Below, one piece after another: positions 1 to 7,284 of a stretch of DNA of 26,891 bases. Made by a program: the position numbers and the translations under genes. The stretch comes from a virus, in IMG/VR virus record IMGVR_UViG_3300020202_000196, positions 1 to 26,891 of that record, one strand, 5' to 3'. Positions within the stretch are counted from its first letter, which is position 1; each line of letters starts with the position of its first letter. Below the pieces are notes generated by a model. The model was not told where the DNA came from and did not search any database. It saw only the letters and a list, made by a program, of their open reading frames with translations.

Positions 1-139
1 TGTTGAGTCGCTCGACCTCGGCCTGCAACACCTCGGCCTTGGTGCGCCATTTGTCTAGCTGGCGTAAAGTCTTAGTTAAGAACTCGGCCAACTCAGTTTT
101 CATTGATACACGACGGCCTATTATTTGGTTAACTACCAT
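1..139 (-). CDS. Small coiled-coil protein, 3' part cut by window edge
   Basis: Reading the minus strand from an ATG at 139 gives at least 46 residues without a stop, running off the left edge. The visible part starts MVVNQIIGRR and continues as a charged, heptad-like stretch (TLRQLDKWRTKAEVLQAEVE) that should form an alpha-helical coiled coil. A near-perfect ribosome site, AGGAGG on the minus strand (144-149), lies 4 bases before the ATG and overlaps the stop codon of the helicase gene just upstream, so the two are probably translationally coupled. The function is unknown. Its place after the helicase suggests a small replication accessory protein, but that is inference only. Confidence 0.6.
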   Translation of the reverse strand, partial: MVVNQIIGRRVSMKTELAEFLTKTLRQLDKWRTKAEVLQAEVERLN

Positions 140-147
140 GGTGCCTC

Positions 148-1500
148 CTATGCTGCGCTTACAAAGCGGGTAAATTCTTTTAAAAACACAAGCCCAACTT
201 TTCCTAGTGGGCCGTTACGCTGTTTTTCGACTAATAGGTTTACTTCGGGGTAAACGTCTTCAACGTTAGGATCTGCGGGTGGTGGTGTGTGTATTAGCAT
301 TACCACGTCTGCGTCGTTCTCAATATCACCCGCCTCTCGTAGGTCGCTCATTTGTGGTCTACGATCGTGGCGTTTCTCTACTTCGCGGTTGAGTTGGGCA
401 AGCTCAAGCACAGGGACATTTAGTTCTTTAGCTAATTTTTTCTTTGCTCTACTAATTTGGCCTACTTCTTGGTAGCGTTCCCGCTTGGGGTTATCTGCCT
501 TAAATAGCTGTAGATAGTCGCCAACAACAAGGTCTAAGCCATGTTCTTTTTTTATTTGTAGAGCTTTTAGTCGTAACTGGCTAGGTGTAAGGTCTGTAGT
601 ATCTTCAATGATAAGCTGTCCTGACCAATTGGCTATCTCGTTTAGGGCTTCGCCTAATTTCTCCCACTCGTCGCGGCCTAAATAACCAGAACGGTATAAA
701 TGGAGGTCTACTTTTGCGATACTGCAAAGCAAGCGGTCTGTTAACTCTTCCTTAGACATTTCGAGAGAAAAGAAGGCAACGACCTTGCCTATACTGGCAG
801 CGTGCGCGGCTATGTTTAGGGCTAACGCGCTCTTGCCCTGTCCTGGTCTAGCAGCCAGAACATACAAGCACCCTTTTTGTAAGCCGCAAGTAATGCGGTC
901 TAACTGGGAAAAGCCCGTTGGTATGCCTATTAGCTCACCTCGGCTACTAATTTCCTGTACTGCTGCTAAGCGGCTTTGTGCAATATCTACAAGTTTGGTG
1001 GCACCTACTTGCTCTGGCTTCTCTGTAGCAATGGTTAGGGTTTTGTTTATTCCGTCTACTACTTCGTTCCAGTCGGTGCCACTATCGTAAGCCAAACTTG
1101 CTATCAGGCTATTAGCCCGACCTACTTTGCGACGGCGACACGTATCTTTTATTCTTTTAATGCAATACTGGAAGTCATAGCACCAGTTTTGACCGTCTAT
1201 AAGACTAGCCAAATATGCACCTCCGCCGCTAGCTTCTAGAACGCCCTCTTTAGCCATTTCGTCGCGCACGGATAAAATATTAAAATTAGGATCTTGGTTA
1301 TAAGCTGCTACCATTCCTGCAAAGATCCTACGGTGCGAGATAATATAAAACTCTTCCTCTTTCAACTTGCTAGCAAGAACGTCCGGCATTATGCTGGTTT
1401 TCTCAAGTATATTGCCTAGTAACCGTGCTTCTGCCTCGCGGTCTTGGGGTATTTCTAAGTCTTCAAAGGTGTTTCTTTTTCGCTGTGCTTGCTTTGACAT
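148..1500 (-). CDS. dnaB: Replicative DNA helicase, DnaB family
   Basis: A 450-residue protein with the full architecture of hexameric DnaB helicases, which unwind DNA 5' to 3' at the fork. The N-terminal helical domain is at about 15-130 (DREAEARLLGNIL is the typical opening). The RecA-like motor follows, with Walker A ARPGQGKS at 217-224, Walker B ending in D328 (LVVGDYLQL), the ELAQLNREVEKR motif near 366-377 and the DLREAGDIENDADVV motif near 386-400. Length matches the family. No intein or frame break is seen. The gene follows the initiator with only 2 bases between them, a normal phage initiator-helicase pair; no separate helicase loader is visible. The start at 1500 is preceded by GGGAG at a usable distance. 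Confidence 0.95.
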   Translation of the reverse strand: MSKQAQRKRNTFEDLEIPQDREAEARLLGNILEKTSIMPDVLASKLKEEEFYIISHRRIFAGMVAAYNQDPNFNILSVRDEMAKEGVLEASGGGAYLASLIDGQNWCYDFQYCIKRIKDTCRRRKVGRANSLIASLAYDSGTDWNEVVDGINKTLTIATEKPEQVGATKLVDIAQSRLAAVQEISSRGELIGIPTGFSQLDRITCGLQKGCLYVLAARPGQGKSALALNIAAHAASIGKVVAFFSLEMSKEELTDRLLCSIAKVDLHLYRSGYLGRDEWEKLGEALNEIANWSGQLIIEDTTDLTPSQLRLKALQIKKEHGLDLVVGDYLQLFKADNPKRERYQEVGQISRAKKKLAKELNVPVLELAQLNREVEKRHDRRPQMSDLREAGDIENDADVVMLIHTPPPADPNVEDVYPEVNLLVEKQRNGPLGKVGLVFLKEFTRFVSAA

Positions 1501-1502
1501 GG

Positions 1503-2648
1503 CTATTTGCTCCCTTCAGTTTTTGCTTGTTGGCGTTGTGCGTCTATGGCGTCCATTTTTGCTAATGACCCACGCGGTTGCGGCTTTGCTGGGTTAGCAG
1601 TTGGTGTCGTTGTTGGTGGCTTTTGTTTGGGTCGAGAAGATATGTAACGACCAATGAACTCGTCTAACTTACTACTATTTCTGCAAATTAAAGTTAAGTC
1701 GTCATAGACTGTGTTAGTTGGGTTGCTTTGAGGGCTATTACCCATGTGGTGCGGCGAAGACTTACAACCGAGTATGCCATGTTGTATTTGTTCAACCGAA
1801 TAACCTTCCTGTAACCTACGTTGTATTAAACTACCACGTTCAGGGCTTAATATGGCTTGTGGGTGCCTCATTTCGGTTTTCCAAAATTCAAATATTTGGT
1901 TAACTTGTTCAGCATATTCCGGCGCGGGTTTAAAGTTTCCTTTGTTGCGTGGTTTAGTTTTAGGCTTAGTACTAGTTTCAGTCGGCTGTTTCTCTCCTGC
2001 TTTTTGCTGGTTAAGTTGGTTCGCTTCTTTTGGAATTTTTTCAGCTAAACTATCCCCGTCGAACGAAGGTTCGACATGTATATTTTCTTTCTGGGTTTCT
2101 ACTGGGTTTTGTGTGTCTGTTGAACAGACTAGGATCGGTCTGTTAGGCAGACTACCTTGGTCTGTTAGACAGACTACCTTGGTCTGTTGAACAGACTGTT
2201 TTTGTTTTCTTGCCTTATCAGTATTTTTTCTGTTTTGTTCAAGACGATCGTTGAAGCGTTTTTCTAGCCCCGCTACATCGACCTTTAACCCGTCAAATTG
2301 CAAGGTATAGCAGGCACCTAATTTTCTTTTAGCTTTTTCGCTTGTAGCAATTTCAACTATAAGGCCGTATTTCTTTAACTCGCCTAATGCTCTAACAATA
2401 GTCTCGCGACTTAACCCGGTGCCGTGGTCTAGTCTCTTGCTTCCGTCTTCTGTAGTTCGCCCGTGTTCAAACTGGCTAAGGCTGATATGGTCAACGCGCT
2501 TGTTAAAACCTACTATTAACCTAATTGTATAAAGCAATACTTTTAACTCATTGCCGTCTAGTAGGTGTAAGCAGTCGTCTACGTAGCTGTTATGTACTTG
2601 AAAAGTGTTTGGATATAAATGTAATTGTTGCTCTGCCATGTCGCTCAC
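1503..2648 (-). CDS. Phage replication initiator, lambda O-like with DnaD-like C-terminus
   Basis: About 381 residues. Residues ~15-120 form a winged-helix DNA-binding domain (ELKVLLYTIRLIVGFNKR, then TGLSRETIVRALGELKKYGL). Residues ~130-255 are a hydrophilic linker. Residues ~255-350 carry a conserved phage helicase-recruiting region, with the signatures FWKTEMRHPQAILSPERGSL, EGYSVEQIQHGILGCKSSPH and VYDDLTLICRNS. The linker DNA contains four iterons (2115-2196), the same arrangement as in lambda gene O, where the origin lies inside the initiator gene. The likely role is binding these iterons, melting the origin and delivering the DnaB encoded next door. The start could be GTG 2648 or ATG 2639; AAGG lies 3 or 12 bases upstream respectively, so this is undecided. 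Confidence 0.85.
   Translation of the reverse strand: MSDMAEQQLHLYPNTFQVHNSYVDDCLHLLDGNELKVLLYTIRLIVGFNKRVDHISLSQFEHGRTTEDGSKRLDHGTGLSRETIVRALGELKKYGLIVEIATSEKAKRKLGACYTLQFDGLKVDVAGLEKRFNDRLEQNRKNTDKARKQKQSVQQTKVVCLTDQGSLPNRPILVCSTDTQNPVETQKENIHVEPSFDGDSLAEKIPKEANQLNQQKAGEKQPTETSTKPKTKPRNKGNFKPAPEYAEQVNQIFEFWKTEMRHPQAILSPERGSLIQRRLQEGYSVEQIQHGILGCKSSPHHMGNSPQSNPTNTVYDDLTLICRNSSKLDEFIGRYISSRPKQKPPTTTPTANPAKPQPRGSLAKMDAIDAQRQQAKTEGSK
2115..2196. repeat. Four palindromic iterons, candidate replication origin
   Basis: Four copies of a 15-bp near-palindrome of the form GTCTGTTxxxCAGAC lie at 2115-2129, 2138-2152, 2160-2174 and 2182-2196. Start-to-start steps are 23, 22 and 22 bp, about two helical turns, so all copies face the same side of the DNA. 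They sit in the linker-coding part of the initiator gene. A T-rich stretch with few G or C begins at 2197, a likely melting region. The layout parallels lambda ori. Origin function is inferred. Confidence 0.75.
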
Positions 2649-2668
2649 TCGCCTTTCTCTTAATTGGG

Positions 2669-3064
2669 TTACTGGTTTGCTGTCGTGCCTTTGACTTGTG
2701 CAATTGGCGTGGGTAGGTTTTCTTGTGGTTCGGGTTCTAGTTTTGCTACTTTTAACAGCACGTTAATTTCGGTAGCTATCGTGTTAGTTACTAGGGCATA
2801 GGCTGATAATTCGTGCCCCATATCCAACCATTGGTCTAATGTGGTTCCCATTGCGTTTTTGGCTAGTCCACCGTATAGTAGTTCGTGAAAAGTTGTGTAT
2901 ACGGCTGCTTTAGCGTCGTTTGGTATTGAGGCTATTTTGTTTAAAACGTTTATTAGGTCTTTGGCTAAGCCTTCCGTTGTAACTGATATTTTGGTGAGTT
3001 TTGGAAGTGCTATATTGTCATTTTTCGCCTCTGCTGCGTCTTTTTTCTTCTTTTTCTTTCCCAT
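2669..3064 (-). CDS. Small lysine-tailed helical protein, unknown function
   Basis: 131 residues starting MGKKKKKKDAAEAKN. The first 20 residues are highly basic and probably disordered. The rest (about 25-110) is predicted helical with regular hydrophobic spacing (GLAKDLINVLNKIASIPND and LDQWLDMGHELSAYALVTN), followed by a proline-rich tail. There is no signal peptide, cysteine pair or motif I recognise. GGAAGGA lies about 10 bases before the ATG. It is the first gene before the initiator on the same strand, 20 bases upstream, so it is probably co-transcribed with the replication genes. A DNA-associated role would suit the basic head but is speculation. Confidence 0.7.
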   Translation of the reverse strand: MGKKKKKKDAAEAKNDNIALPKLTKISVTTEGLAKDLINVLNKIASIPNDAKAAVYTTFHELLYGGLAKNAMGTTLDQWLDMGHELSAYALVTNTIATEINVLLKVAKLEPEPQENLPTPIAQVKGTTANQ

Positions 3065-3203
3065 GTTGTGCTATCCTTCCGCCTGTGAAAACACTTAGGG
3101 CGTTGCGCCAGTGACGCGCACCTAATGTGTCTATTCTGTTTATGTGGTGCCCCTGCTGGCACACCCTCGGAAAGTTTGGCAACAGGGGCTTTAACTACTG
3201 CCT

Positions 3204-3354
3204 TTATACTTCTGGTAAAACCGCGCCTAGTTTATTTAAAGCGTCAGCAAACCAAAGTTTACTTGTCTGTAAATTTGTAACTGCTACAGCTATTTCTCTA
3301 CCTACTGCTGGAAACGCTTTCTTTTGTCCTTCCAGTGCTGACTCTAATTTTCAT
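3204..3354 (-). pseudogene. Frameshifted small helical protein resembling Acb2/Tad1 hairpin family
   Basis: A clearly protein-like frame (stop at 3204-3206) reads LESALEGQKKAFPAVG, then REIAVAVTNLQTSKLWFADA and LNKLGAVLPEV. It has no start codon of its own: TGA precedes it at 3351-3353. The only nearby ATG (3352-3354) is one frame away. Removing one T from the TTTT run at 3348-3351 would join them into an intact 50-residue protein beginning MKLESALEGQ. The pattern REIAVAVTNLQTSKLWFADA resembles the C-terminal helix of the Acb2/Tad1 hairpin family (typically sREkalalTkLeeavmWana), whose founding member sequesters cyclic nucleotides of CBASS defence. The break could be a real mutation, a sequencing error in a homopolymer or programmed frameshifting. 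The family call is by eye and tentative. Confidence 0.5.
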
Positions 3355-3544
3355 AACTGGTTAGCATAGTTTCTGGTTTTGGTTCGGCTGCTTGGTAGAC
3401 TATTCTTGTAGCAGCTTCCCATGCCTTCTGTATTGTTTCAGGCAAGTCCCGAAACTCTGGCATTGGTTCGCCGCGAAAGTTCTTAAAGTCGGTTACTGCG
3501 CCGTATGCTTGGTAAGCAAGTTCTGCTAGTGAAAGTGGTTCCAT
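3344..3544 (-). CDS. Small conserved-type phage protein, unknown function
   Basis: 66 residues. The core has the pattern LAELAYQAYGAVTDFKNFRG, then PMPEFRDLPETIQKAWEAAT, a layout I recognise from many short phage early proteins (a Y-x-AY helix, a GxPxPxWxxLP linker and an AW-containing helix). No function is known to me. The ribosome site AGGAG sits about 5 bases before the ATG. Its last 11 bases overlap the ATG of the frameshifted small gene downstream, so the two were probably translationally coupled. It opens the minus-strand replication cluster, so the promoter for that cluster should lie just right of 3544. Confidence 0.75.
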   Translation of the reverse strand: MEPLSLAELAYQAYGAVTDFKNFRGEPMPEFRDLPETIQKAWEAATRIVYQAAEPKPETMLTSYEN

Positions 3545-3683
3545 GTGGCTCCTATTAGAATTGTTTTAAATGCCTATTACGCTAACCTCTTGTAAATACT
3601 TAGGTTAATTTTGTGTTTTGTTTATTGGCCGTTATTATGCTAGGTTATGGATACCACAACTAAACAGATAACGGAGATAGTCT
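3545..3683. promoter_or_regulatory. Divergent intergenic region with TAGGTTA repeats
   Basis: This 139-base gap separates the leftward replication cluster from the rightward secreted-protein gene, so both promoters should be here. TAACCT at 3583-3588 pairs with AGGTTA at 3602-3607 as a 6-bp inverted repeat. The motif TAGGTTA recurs as a direct copy at 3601-3607 and 3641-3647, exactly 40 bp apart. This arrangement suits an operator bound by a dimeric repressor. I cannot fix the -35/-10 boxes with confidence. Confidence 0.4.
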
Positions 3684-4487
3684 ATGAAAAAATTGTTGAT
3701 AGTTTTTTTTATGGCCGTAGTGTGCCTTTTTGCGGCTACTACGTCCAATATTGCTAGCAATACGACTAGCACGGTTAACTTTGAGTTCGACGGCTTGCAG
3801 GCATTGTGCTTTGGCGATAGCAGCCGTGTGAGCGACGGCATTCTTGACGTTGCCCACCATACACCTAATATTGAAATTAAGCGCACCGAGCGCGGCAAAA
3901 CTACCACAGTAGCCAGTATCACCGCCGAAATGCTGAAAAACAAAACCCTTAGCATTAGTACGCCTAACACTAGCCTTAAGCCTACTCGCTACTACTCCGC
4001 CGATATGGCGAAGGACGCGACCGACTTTCGCTGGACGCTCGACCTTGAAAGCGACTTGTTTCAAAAGCAACTCTACTTGAAAGAGAGTAAGCTCTTTGCT
4101 AAGGTACACTTCCTCACAGGTACTTTCCACGCAACCAACTTGAGCAAAGAAAAATATACTTTCCAGGCTGGCACTATTCAGAGCGAATTTAACCGCCGTA
4201 TCGCCGCCCCTGCTGCACGTGTCGAGTTGCAACCAGGTGCCACGCTCACTATTAGCGGGCTTGATAAACCTATTAGCCTGCCTTATGAAAGCGGCGTGAC
4301 TTACCAAGTTGCTATTACTAATTTGCCGCCGCCCGATCATGCTGATATGAACCATTTTCTTTTCTACTATGACGCTTTTAGAACGCCTGTTACTCAGTTT
4401 GTGCCTGTTATCGTGAAGAAGGCTAATTATTTTCCGCCTCCTATGGTTTGCGGCCCAGTAGGGCTAAGCAAGTCAGTTATTAAATAA
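3684..4487 (+). CDS. Secreted protein of unknown function, candidate lysogenic-conversion gene
   Basis: 267 residues with a clear Sec signal peptide: MKKLL, a hydrophobic core to about residue 18, and small residues near 18-25 for cleavage. The mature part looks beta-rich (VNFEFDGLQALCFGD, HHTPNIEIKR, a DFRWTLDLES stretch) with no catalytic motif I recognise. GGAG lies 7 bases before the ATG, and the lysine-rich signal start confirms this frame; a long reading frame on the opposite strand is its antisense shadow. It lies alone on the plus strand between leftward genes and overlaps the next gene tail-to-tail by 15 bases. Codons look more GC-rich than in its neighbours. An independently expressed accessory gene (moron) is the best guess. 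Confidence 0.8.
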   Translation: MKKLLIVFFMAVVCLFAATTSNIASNTTSTVNFEFDGLQALCFGDSSRVSDGILDVAHHTPNIEIKRTERGKTTTVASITAEMLKNKTLSISTPNTSLKPTRYYSADMAKDATDFRWTLDLESDLFQKQLYLKESKLFAKVHFLTGTFHATNLSKEKYTFQAGTIQSEFNRRIAAPAARVELQPGATLTISGLDKPISLPYESGVTYQVAITNLPPPDHADMNHFLFYYDAFRTPVTQFVPVIVKKANYFPPPMVCGPVGLSKSVIK

Positions 4488-6182
4488 TTCGCAAGCGGAC
4501 GGCAGAAAAGACATTATGCAGTTTTGTTGTTCATTAGCGTGTCGAGCTAAAACCAAGTATTGTTCTGCGGCAACTTTGTAGCTTTTTGCTCTATCCTGCT
4601 GTCCTAAATTTTTCAAAGCTATTGCTAAACCATCGTTTAATTCTGCCATTTGAAGGTTTAGTTTTATTTCTAAGTTATCCATAAGTGCTAATGTTTCATC
4701 ATATAACCTAGCAGCATCCTGATAGTTGCCAAGAGTCAACGCGGTTTTTGCCTGCTGCCCACGTACTATCGACAAAGCATAATTTCTTGGGTTTTTGTCT
4801 TGTATTTTTAAAGCATTTTCTATAGCACTTTGATAAGCTAGACTAGCTTGATCGAAACGTTTGGCGGTAGTTTCTATTAAGCCAAGAGTAGTATAACAAC
4901 TACTTAGTAAGGCGTTATTATTAGTTGTTTCTGCGAGTCTTAGTGCTTCGCGCAAGTAGCTATAGGCAAGATCCTGATAACCAAGCTTGTATGCTGAAAG
5001 CCCCGCTGTTTGGTTAAAAGCAACGCGAAATTCTAAATTAATAATATTTTTACTTAACATGCTACTAGTTAATTCTAAATTTTTTCTGTCTTCGTTGTTG
5101 TTTTGATATGTTCCGGCAAGCGACATAGTAGCCGTAATAGTAATTTCTTCTAAGGATAATTTTTCTCCTAATGCGATAACTTCTTGTAAGGCGCTTATTG
5201 CGTTTTCGGGTTTACCTCTTAAAGTTAAAATTTTTGCCCGCCAAGTCAAAAATTCAACTTGTAATATTAAGTATTTATTAGATCTCGCAAATGCTAAACC
5301 TTCATCAATAATAATATTAGCTTTCTCGTGGTTAAATAACTTAGCTTCTAATTTTGCTATTAAGGTATTTACTTTATAAGCTTCCAACACATTGCTAGTA
5401 GATATAAAACCTGTGTGAAGTGTCCGCGCTTTTTCTAGTCTGCTGGCGTATTGATCACCGTTGGGTAAGTTAACAAGTAAATTCATTTCTTTTCTGTATT
5501 CTGCCAAGTCATTTAAAAAGTTATCTGGTGCGGTTCTGTAATACTTTACTAGACCAACGCCAAACTGATCCCCCTTGAGTGCTATTTGATATGCAACTGT
5601 GTCAGCTTGATCTAAATATTTAATATTTCGAGTAAGAAGATATTGATCAATAAAGCTATCTAATTGTTGATATAAATTTTGACTATTAATAAAAGTTGGA
5701 AGCGTATAGTTATTTACTTCCTTAGGTAAATTTAATTTATCATAAACGGCAACAGTAATAAATGCCGCGACTAACAGAGATAATACGATCATAAAAAAAG
5801 TAAGCTTATCTAAGCCTTTTACTGTTTCTTTCGATATTTGATATACTTGGTTTTGGCTTTCTTCTAGTTTGCTTACTCTTTGCTCTGTTTGTGTACATAT
5901 CTGACGAATTTCTTGTATCTCTGCGTTCAACGCTAACTGTGCTTGTTGTTTTTTATCTTCTAGTGCTTTCATACAGCTAACAAGCTCAGTTATTTTTAAC
6001 TGTTGAATTAACTCAGTTACTTCAAGCCAAAGCTGCATGCATTCATCGCACTCTTCTACGCAGTGGTGCCATAGTTTTTGTTTTTTCTTGTCGTCGAGAA
6101 GACCTAGGCAAGCACTAGCGTACACTTCCGGCTTTTTAGCTGCTGGACATGGTGTTGAAGCAGAAGGTTGTTCTAGTTTCAT
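4473..6182 (-). CDS. Membrane-anchored TPR protein with anti-sigma-like Cys/His knuckle
   Basis: About 569 residues from ATG 6182 (a TTG lies two codons earlier). Residues 41-50 read HHCVEECDEC, close to the HxxxCxxC knuckle of zf-HC2 anti-sigma factors. Residues ~65-120 are a coiled coil and ~129-150 one transmembrane helix (FFMIVLSLLVAAFITVAVY). The rest (~160-545) is a long alpha-solenoid of TPR-type repeats with typical A-x-x-Y spacing, for example LGNYQDAARLYDETLALMD. The predicted topology puts the knuckle in the cytoplasm and the TPRs outside. Such layouts occur in bacterial sensors that hold a regulator at the membrane, but no partner sigma factor is visible here. It is AT-richer than the convergent secreted gene. 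It is unusual cargo for a phage, possibly host-derived. Confidence 0.75.
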   Translation of the reverse strand: MKLEQPSASTPCPAAKKPEVYASACLGLLDDKKKQKLWHHCVEECDECMQLWLEVTELIQQLKITELVSCMKALEDKKQQAQLALNAEIQEIRQICTQTEQRVSKLEESQNQVYQISKETVKGLDKLTFFMIVLSLLVAAFITVAVYDKLNLPKEVNNYTLPTFINSQNLYQQLDSFIDQYLLTRNIKYLDQADTVAYQIALKGDQFGVGLVKYYRTAPDNFLNDLAEYRKEMNLLVNLPNGDQYASRLEKARTLHTGFISTSNVLEAYKVNTLIAKLEAKLFNHEKANIIIDEGLAFARSNKYLILQVEFLTWRAKILTLRGKPENAISALQEVIALGEKLSLEEITITATMSLAGTYQNNNEDRKNLELTSSMLSKNIINLEFRVAFNQTAGLSAYKLGYQDLAYSYLREALRLAETTNNNALLSSCYTTLGLIETTAKRFDQASLAYQSAIENALKIQDKNPRNYALSIVRGQQAKTALTLGNYQDAARLYDETLALMDNLEIKLNLQMAELNDGLAIALKNLGQQDRAKSYKVAAEQYLVLARHANEQQNCIMSFLPSACELFNN

Positions 6183-6278
6183 ATTCAATATCCGTTATTT
6201 CGTTATACAATGAGTTAAGAGAAGGGAATACAAAAAGGAGAATACTTTTTTACTTAGCGAAAAATACTAGAAAAATGC

Positions 6279-6689
6279 CTAACTCAAGCCTGGAACATCT
6301 GCTACTTCTTCTTTGAGCTTTCTTAATTTATGTCTGCAGCGAGGACACTTTGGATCATGCTTTCCTAAGTACTTTATCTTTTTATAGTCTGAGCGGCCAC
6401 ACTTTCTGCATTTTTCGGGGGGTTCTGGGTTTGTCCAGTCTTGAGTCCTCATGCTATGGCCACAATGATAACAGTGCCAAGGTTTTTTCTTTTCATCTTC
6501 GAGAATGTCCGCTATCTCGCTCTCGCTTAGGTCATCTTCTATCTCTAGTTCCTTCGGGTCAGTATCTGTTTTGTTTGACATAAAATTAACCAATTCCATT
6601 AGTTTTTCAAACAATGCCCTTTTATGTTTATGAAAAAGGTACTGTTTTGCACTACCTAGGTTATCTTGGTTATTATCACTAGTCAACAA
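6279..6689 (-). CDS. Acidic protein with C-terminal double zinc ribbon
   Basis: 136 residues. The first ~50 are helical and hydrophilic. An acidic segment follows (ELEIEDDLSESEIADILEDE), then a cysteine-rich end with three CxxC pairs: CYHC near 73-76, CRKC near 93-96 and CPRC near 114-117, plus histidines. This makes one zinc ribbon and probably a second site completed by CRH. The start is TTG at 6689, chosen because AAGGAG lies 9 bases upstream and no ATG is well placed. The gene is divergent from the small reading frame at 6777. The function is unknown; a nucleic-acid or protein-binding adaptor is plausible from the zinc ribbon alone. Confidence 0.7.
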   Translation of the reverse strand: MLTSDNNQDNLGSAKQYLFHKHKRALFEKLMELVNFMSNKTDTDPKELEIEDDLSESEIADILEDEKKKPWHCYHCGHSMRTQDWTNPEPPEKCRKCGRSDYKKIKYLGKHDPKCPRCRHKLRKLKEEVADVPGLS

Positions 6690-6776
6690 TTTTTGACACT
6701 CCTTTTGGTTATTCCATTAAAAAAAGTACTTTAATTCTTCAAAGTTGTAAAGAGAAAAACGCTATATACAGCTAAA

Positions 6777-6983
6777 ATGATCTTGACAGCCATTAAGAAA
6801 AAAAGTACTCTTTTTATACACGCTATTTTGTTCCTTTTAATGATATATCAGCACGACAGTTTGAGCTTGCTCGCTGCAACCATATGCCTATTGTCGTACT
6901 CGGCAAATGGAAGGATCGGTTTCGATAGTTATGGTAACTGTGCGTATTTATCATTAACAAGAATGCCTTTCTCGCTCTTATGA
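6777..6983 (+). CDS. Possible small membrane peptide, leaderless
   Basis: A 68-residue frame rich in Leu and Ile in its first half (FIHAILFLLMIYQHDSLSLL), compatible with one membrane segment. There is no ribosome site. A TATATA box at 6763-6768 would place transcription start at or next to the ATG, so a leaderless message is possible. The stop codon falls inside a terminator hairpin (6971-6994), so something is transcribed and terminated here. A non-coding transcript is an equally good reading. I do not recognise the sequence. Confidence 0.3.
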   Translation: MILTAIKKKSTLFIHAILFLLMIYQHDSLSLLAATICLLSYSANGRIGFDSYGNCAYLSLTRMPFSLL

Positions 6984-6994
6984 GCAAGTTTTTT
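6971..6994 (+). terminator. Rho-independent terminator
   Basis: CTCGCTC at 6971-6977 pairs with GAGCAAG at 6982-6988 (six of seven pairs, loop TTAT), directly followed by six T at 6989-6994. This is the classic stem plus U-tract for a plus-strand transcript. Confidence 0.55.
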
Positions 6995-7284
6995 GACAAC
7001 TTAATATTTTCTCTATCTCATAATTCTTTTTAGACAAAAAGGAGAGCTAACCGCAGTAAAATAGCAGCAAAAGAAGTTTAGCCCGGTTATATACTCTCGT
7101 TGGTGTTATTCGGCCTAAATACGGTTATTTTTGTAATGTTTTTAACCTATATTTGACCTTTATTTTTATATGGTAAATATAGGCGAATTACACTAGGCCG
7201 TCAAGATATTAAAAATATTTTTACGTAATTTTGCTATTTTGCCTTTTCAAAGAGCTATAAGTTAGGTATAGTGCCTAGCCAACA
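6995..7284. promoter_or_regulatory. AT-rich control region with inverted repeats and regulator promoter
   Basis: No convincing gene lies in these 290 bases. CCTATATTT at 7146-7154 and AAATATAGG at 7175-7183 form a perfect 9-bp inverted repeat. CGGCCTA at 7111-7117 and TAGGCCG at 7194-7200 form a 7-bp one around it, with a different centre. A promoter fits just before the HTH gene: TTTTCA at 7244-7249, a 17-bp spacer, then TATAGT at 7267-7272. Its predicted start is about 5 bases before the ATG at 7285. The repeats are candidate operators for the adjacent regulator. Confidence 0.45.

Noticed and set aside
2115-2196. Reading the regularly spaced repeats as a CRISPR array
   Set aside because: Repeats are only 15 bp with 7-8 bp gaps, are palindromic, and lie inside a coding gene; there are no cas genes.
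3149-3190. GCCCCTG/CAGGGGC inverted repeat as a terminator
   Set aside because: The loop is 28 bases and no T run follows on either strand.
3660-4355. 231-codon frame on the minus strand opposite the secreted protein
   Set aside because: It is antisense to a gene with a signal peptide and ribosome site, has no start signals and shows no domain pattern.
6993-7024. TTGACA at 6993 as a -35 box with CATAAT at 7019
   Set aside because: Spacing is 20 bp and the TTGACA overlaps the terminator T run; a promoter is possible but not supported.
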